Shown here: in pieces, positions 5,782 through 6,744 of the stretch
How positions within the stretch are numbered: position 1 is the first letter of the stretch
Layout: every line of letters starts with the position of its first letter
Assembly (NCBI GenBank): GCA_027311185.1
Contig: DAICZK010000063.1
Location: 1,195-7,938 of the forward strand
Direction: 5' to 3'
DNA from: Sulfuriferula sp.
GTDB lineage: Bacteria > Pseudomonadota > Gammaproteobacteria > Burkholderiales > Sulfuriferulaceae
DNA: 6,744 bases
The notes under the pieces: model-generated
Database searches by the model: none
Seen by the model: the letters and a program-made list of their open reading frames with translations, nothing else
Told to the model about the DNA's origin: nothing
Position numbers and translations under genes: made by a program

Positions 5782-6744
5782 TCAAGGAGCCTCGGGCACA
5801 TTCAGGGCCCGGATCAGCGGCACGCCGAACAATCTGGCCTGCGCGCCGATGGACAGGCTTTGTCCGTAAGGCTCGTCCGTCCCGCCACCAAACCAGTTGT
5901 TGGCAGCCGACAGAATCGCCTCTGGAGCTGCACGTGTAAACGATAGCAGAAGTGGGAAAATCAGCAAGTCTTCATAACACATCGATACGGCGACGGGTTT
6001 TCCTTGTACATAACTGATTCCGGAAGCTGTGGGGTCAGCGGTAAACCCGTTTTTTGCGAAAGGATTCCACAAACTGATCGGCACGGGTATCCGCGCCTTG
6101 GCCAATCCCGTATCGCGACCGCGTATGATCAGCACGTCGGCCCAGCGGCCATGGCCCTCGTTAACCGAAGCGCCTATCAGCAGCGTTGCCTTTTGTTGTC
6201 GGGCCAGATCAATTTCTTTGCGCCACCAGTATTCGCTGGCCGGCTGCCAGCGGTCGACTATGCCCTCCGGCAACAGGATCAATTTTGCGCCTTGATCGAT
6301 CGCCGTATCGACTTCTTTCATCAACTGCATCTGGCGCTCGAATCCCTCGATGGGATCGCGCGGGTAGGGGCCGTAGCTGGTATTCTGCCCAAACCACTGG
6401 GGCAGCGCGGCATTCGGCAGGGCCGGCGCGCGGGCGTTGCTATAAATCGAGACGAGGAACAGGGATGCCAGCGCCGCCCAGCGTAGCCTGTTGCCTGCAC
6501 CTCGAGCACCAAGGAAAAAAAATGTTACGAGGCTGAGGAGATACCCCGCCATGCCCAACCCTGGAAACCACTCTCCCGCGACGAGTAGCGGGGACAGCCA
6601 GCCGATCAGCCCGAGCGGCGGTATGGCCGTAACCAGCAAAGCGAGGACCAAGCCCATCGCCCCATAGCGGTGCAATAATGAATACGGTAGCGCCAGGAGC
6701 AACGCGTGAGCCATCCACAGGACGTAACCCAAAAAACCTGACGC
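5782..6744 (-). CDS. traB: TraB-like nitrilase/Lnt-family membrane protein, N-terminus beyond window edge
   Basis: This is a membrane protein with a carbon-nitrogen hydrolase domain, related to apolipoprotein N-acyltransferase and to the TraB proteins of Ti-type conjugation regions. Numbering from the TTG codon at 6732, about four hydrophobic segments occupy residues 4-20, 26-45, 48-76 and 84-98, and the hydrolase domain follows. The Glu-Lys-Cys triad is visible: Glu156 in LILLPEGI, Lys212 in GLAKARIP and Cys252 in VSMCYEDL. ANNWFGGG follows at about 277-284. The frame stays open to base 6744, so the true start probably lies outside and the TTG is not a convincing start. The protein stops at RALNVPEAP, right after the block that in Lnt proteins reads R-A-T-N and is followed by more sequence. 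The chemistry is unknown for plasmid TraB proteins. In Ti plasmids traB lies with traF and the relaxase gene, so these may lie beyond 6744. Confidence 0.85.
   Translation of the reverse strand, partial: ASGFLGYVLWMAHALLLALPYSLLHRYGAMGLVLALLVTAIPPLGLIGWLSPLLVAGEWFPGLGMAGYLLSLVTFFFLGARGAGNRLRWAALASLFLVSIYSNARAPALPNAALPQWFGQNTSYGPYPRDPIEGFERQMQLMKEVDTAIDQGAKLILLPEGIVDRWQPASEYWWRKEIDLARQQKATLLIGASVNEGHGRWADVLIIRGRDTGLAKARIPVPISLWNPFAKNGFTADPTASGISYVQGKPVAVSMCYEDLLIFPLLLSFTRAAPEAILSAANNWFGGGTDEPYGQSLSIGAQARLFGVPLIRALNVPEAP

Overview
The window is part of the conjugation region of a mobile element, either a plasmid or an integrative conjugative element, from a Gram-negative bacterium, most likely a proteobacterium. 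The evidence is an IncP/Ti-like Trb type IV secretion cluster (VirB1, VirB11, VirB2, VirB3 and VirB4 homologues in that order) next to a TraB-type nitrilase/Lnt-like membrane protein. The genes are of moderate GC content. The gap at 3911-4291 is much more AT-rich (10 G/C in 60 bases at 4021-4080). Host genus, and plasmid versus ICE, cannot be decided from this piece.

Layout, reading down the minus strand from the right edge: (1) a traB-like gene that enters from beyond 6744 and stops at 5782. (2) A 167-bp gap, then a 254-residue protein built of three helix-turn-helix units (5614-4850), probably the local regulator. (3) An unrecognised 180-residue gene on the plus strand (4292-4834), tail-to-tail with the regulator. 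(4) An AT-rich, palindrome-rich divergent intergenic region (3911-4291) with a plausible minus-strand promoter. (5) A tightly packed operon: secreted lytic transglycosylase, trbB, trbC, trbD, trbE. trbE runs off the left edge at base 1 after 611 codons, past its Walker A motif but before Walker B is reached.

In Trb systems the transglycosylase opens the peptidoglycan. TrbB and TrbE are the cytoplasmic ATPases that drive pilus assembly and transfer. TrbC is the pilin, and TrbD is a small inner-membrane partner of TrbE. The genes overlap or nearly touch (29 nt, 1 nt, a 17-nt gap, 4 nt), which indicates one translationally coupled transcript. In RP4 a helix-turn-helix repressor gene (trbA) lies just before trbB. 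Here the triple-HTH protein may fill that role; this is an inference.

The least conventional parts are the triple-HTH protein, the unrecognised plus-strand gene, the palindrome cluster between the two blocks, a 10-bp motif (TTGGTAnCAA) found near the transglycosylase start, in the divergent region and at the regulator's own start, and a pilin with no room for a long leader peptide.
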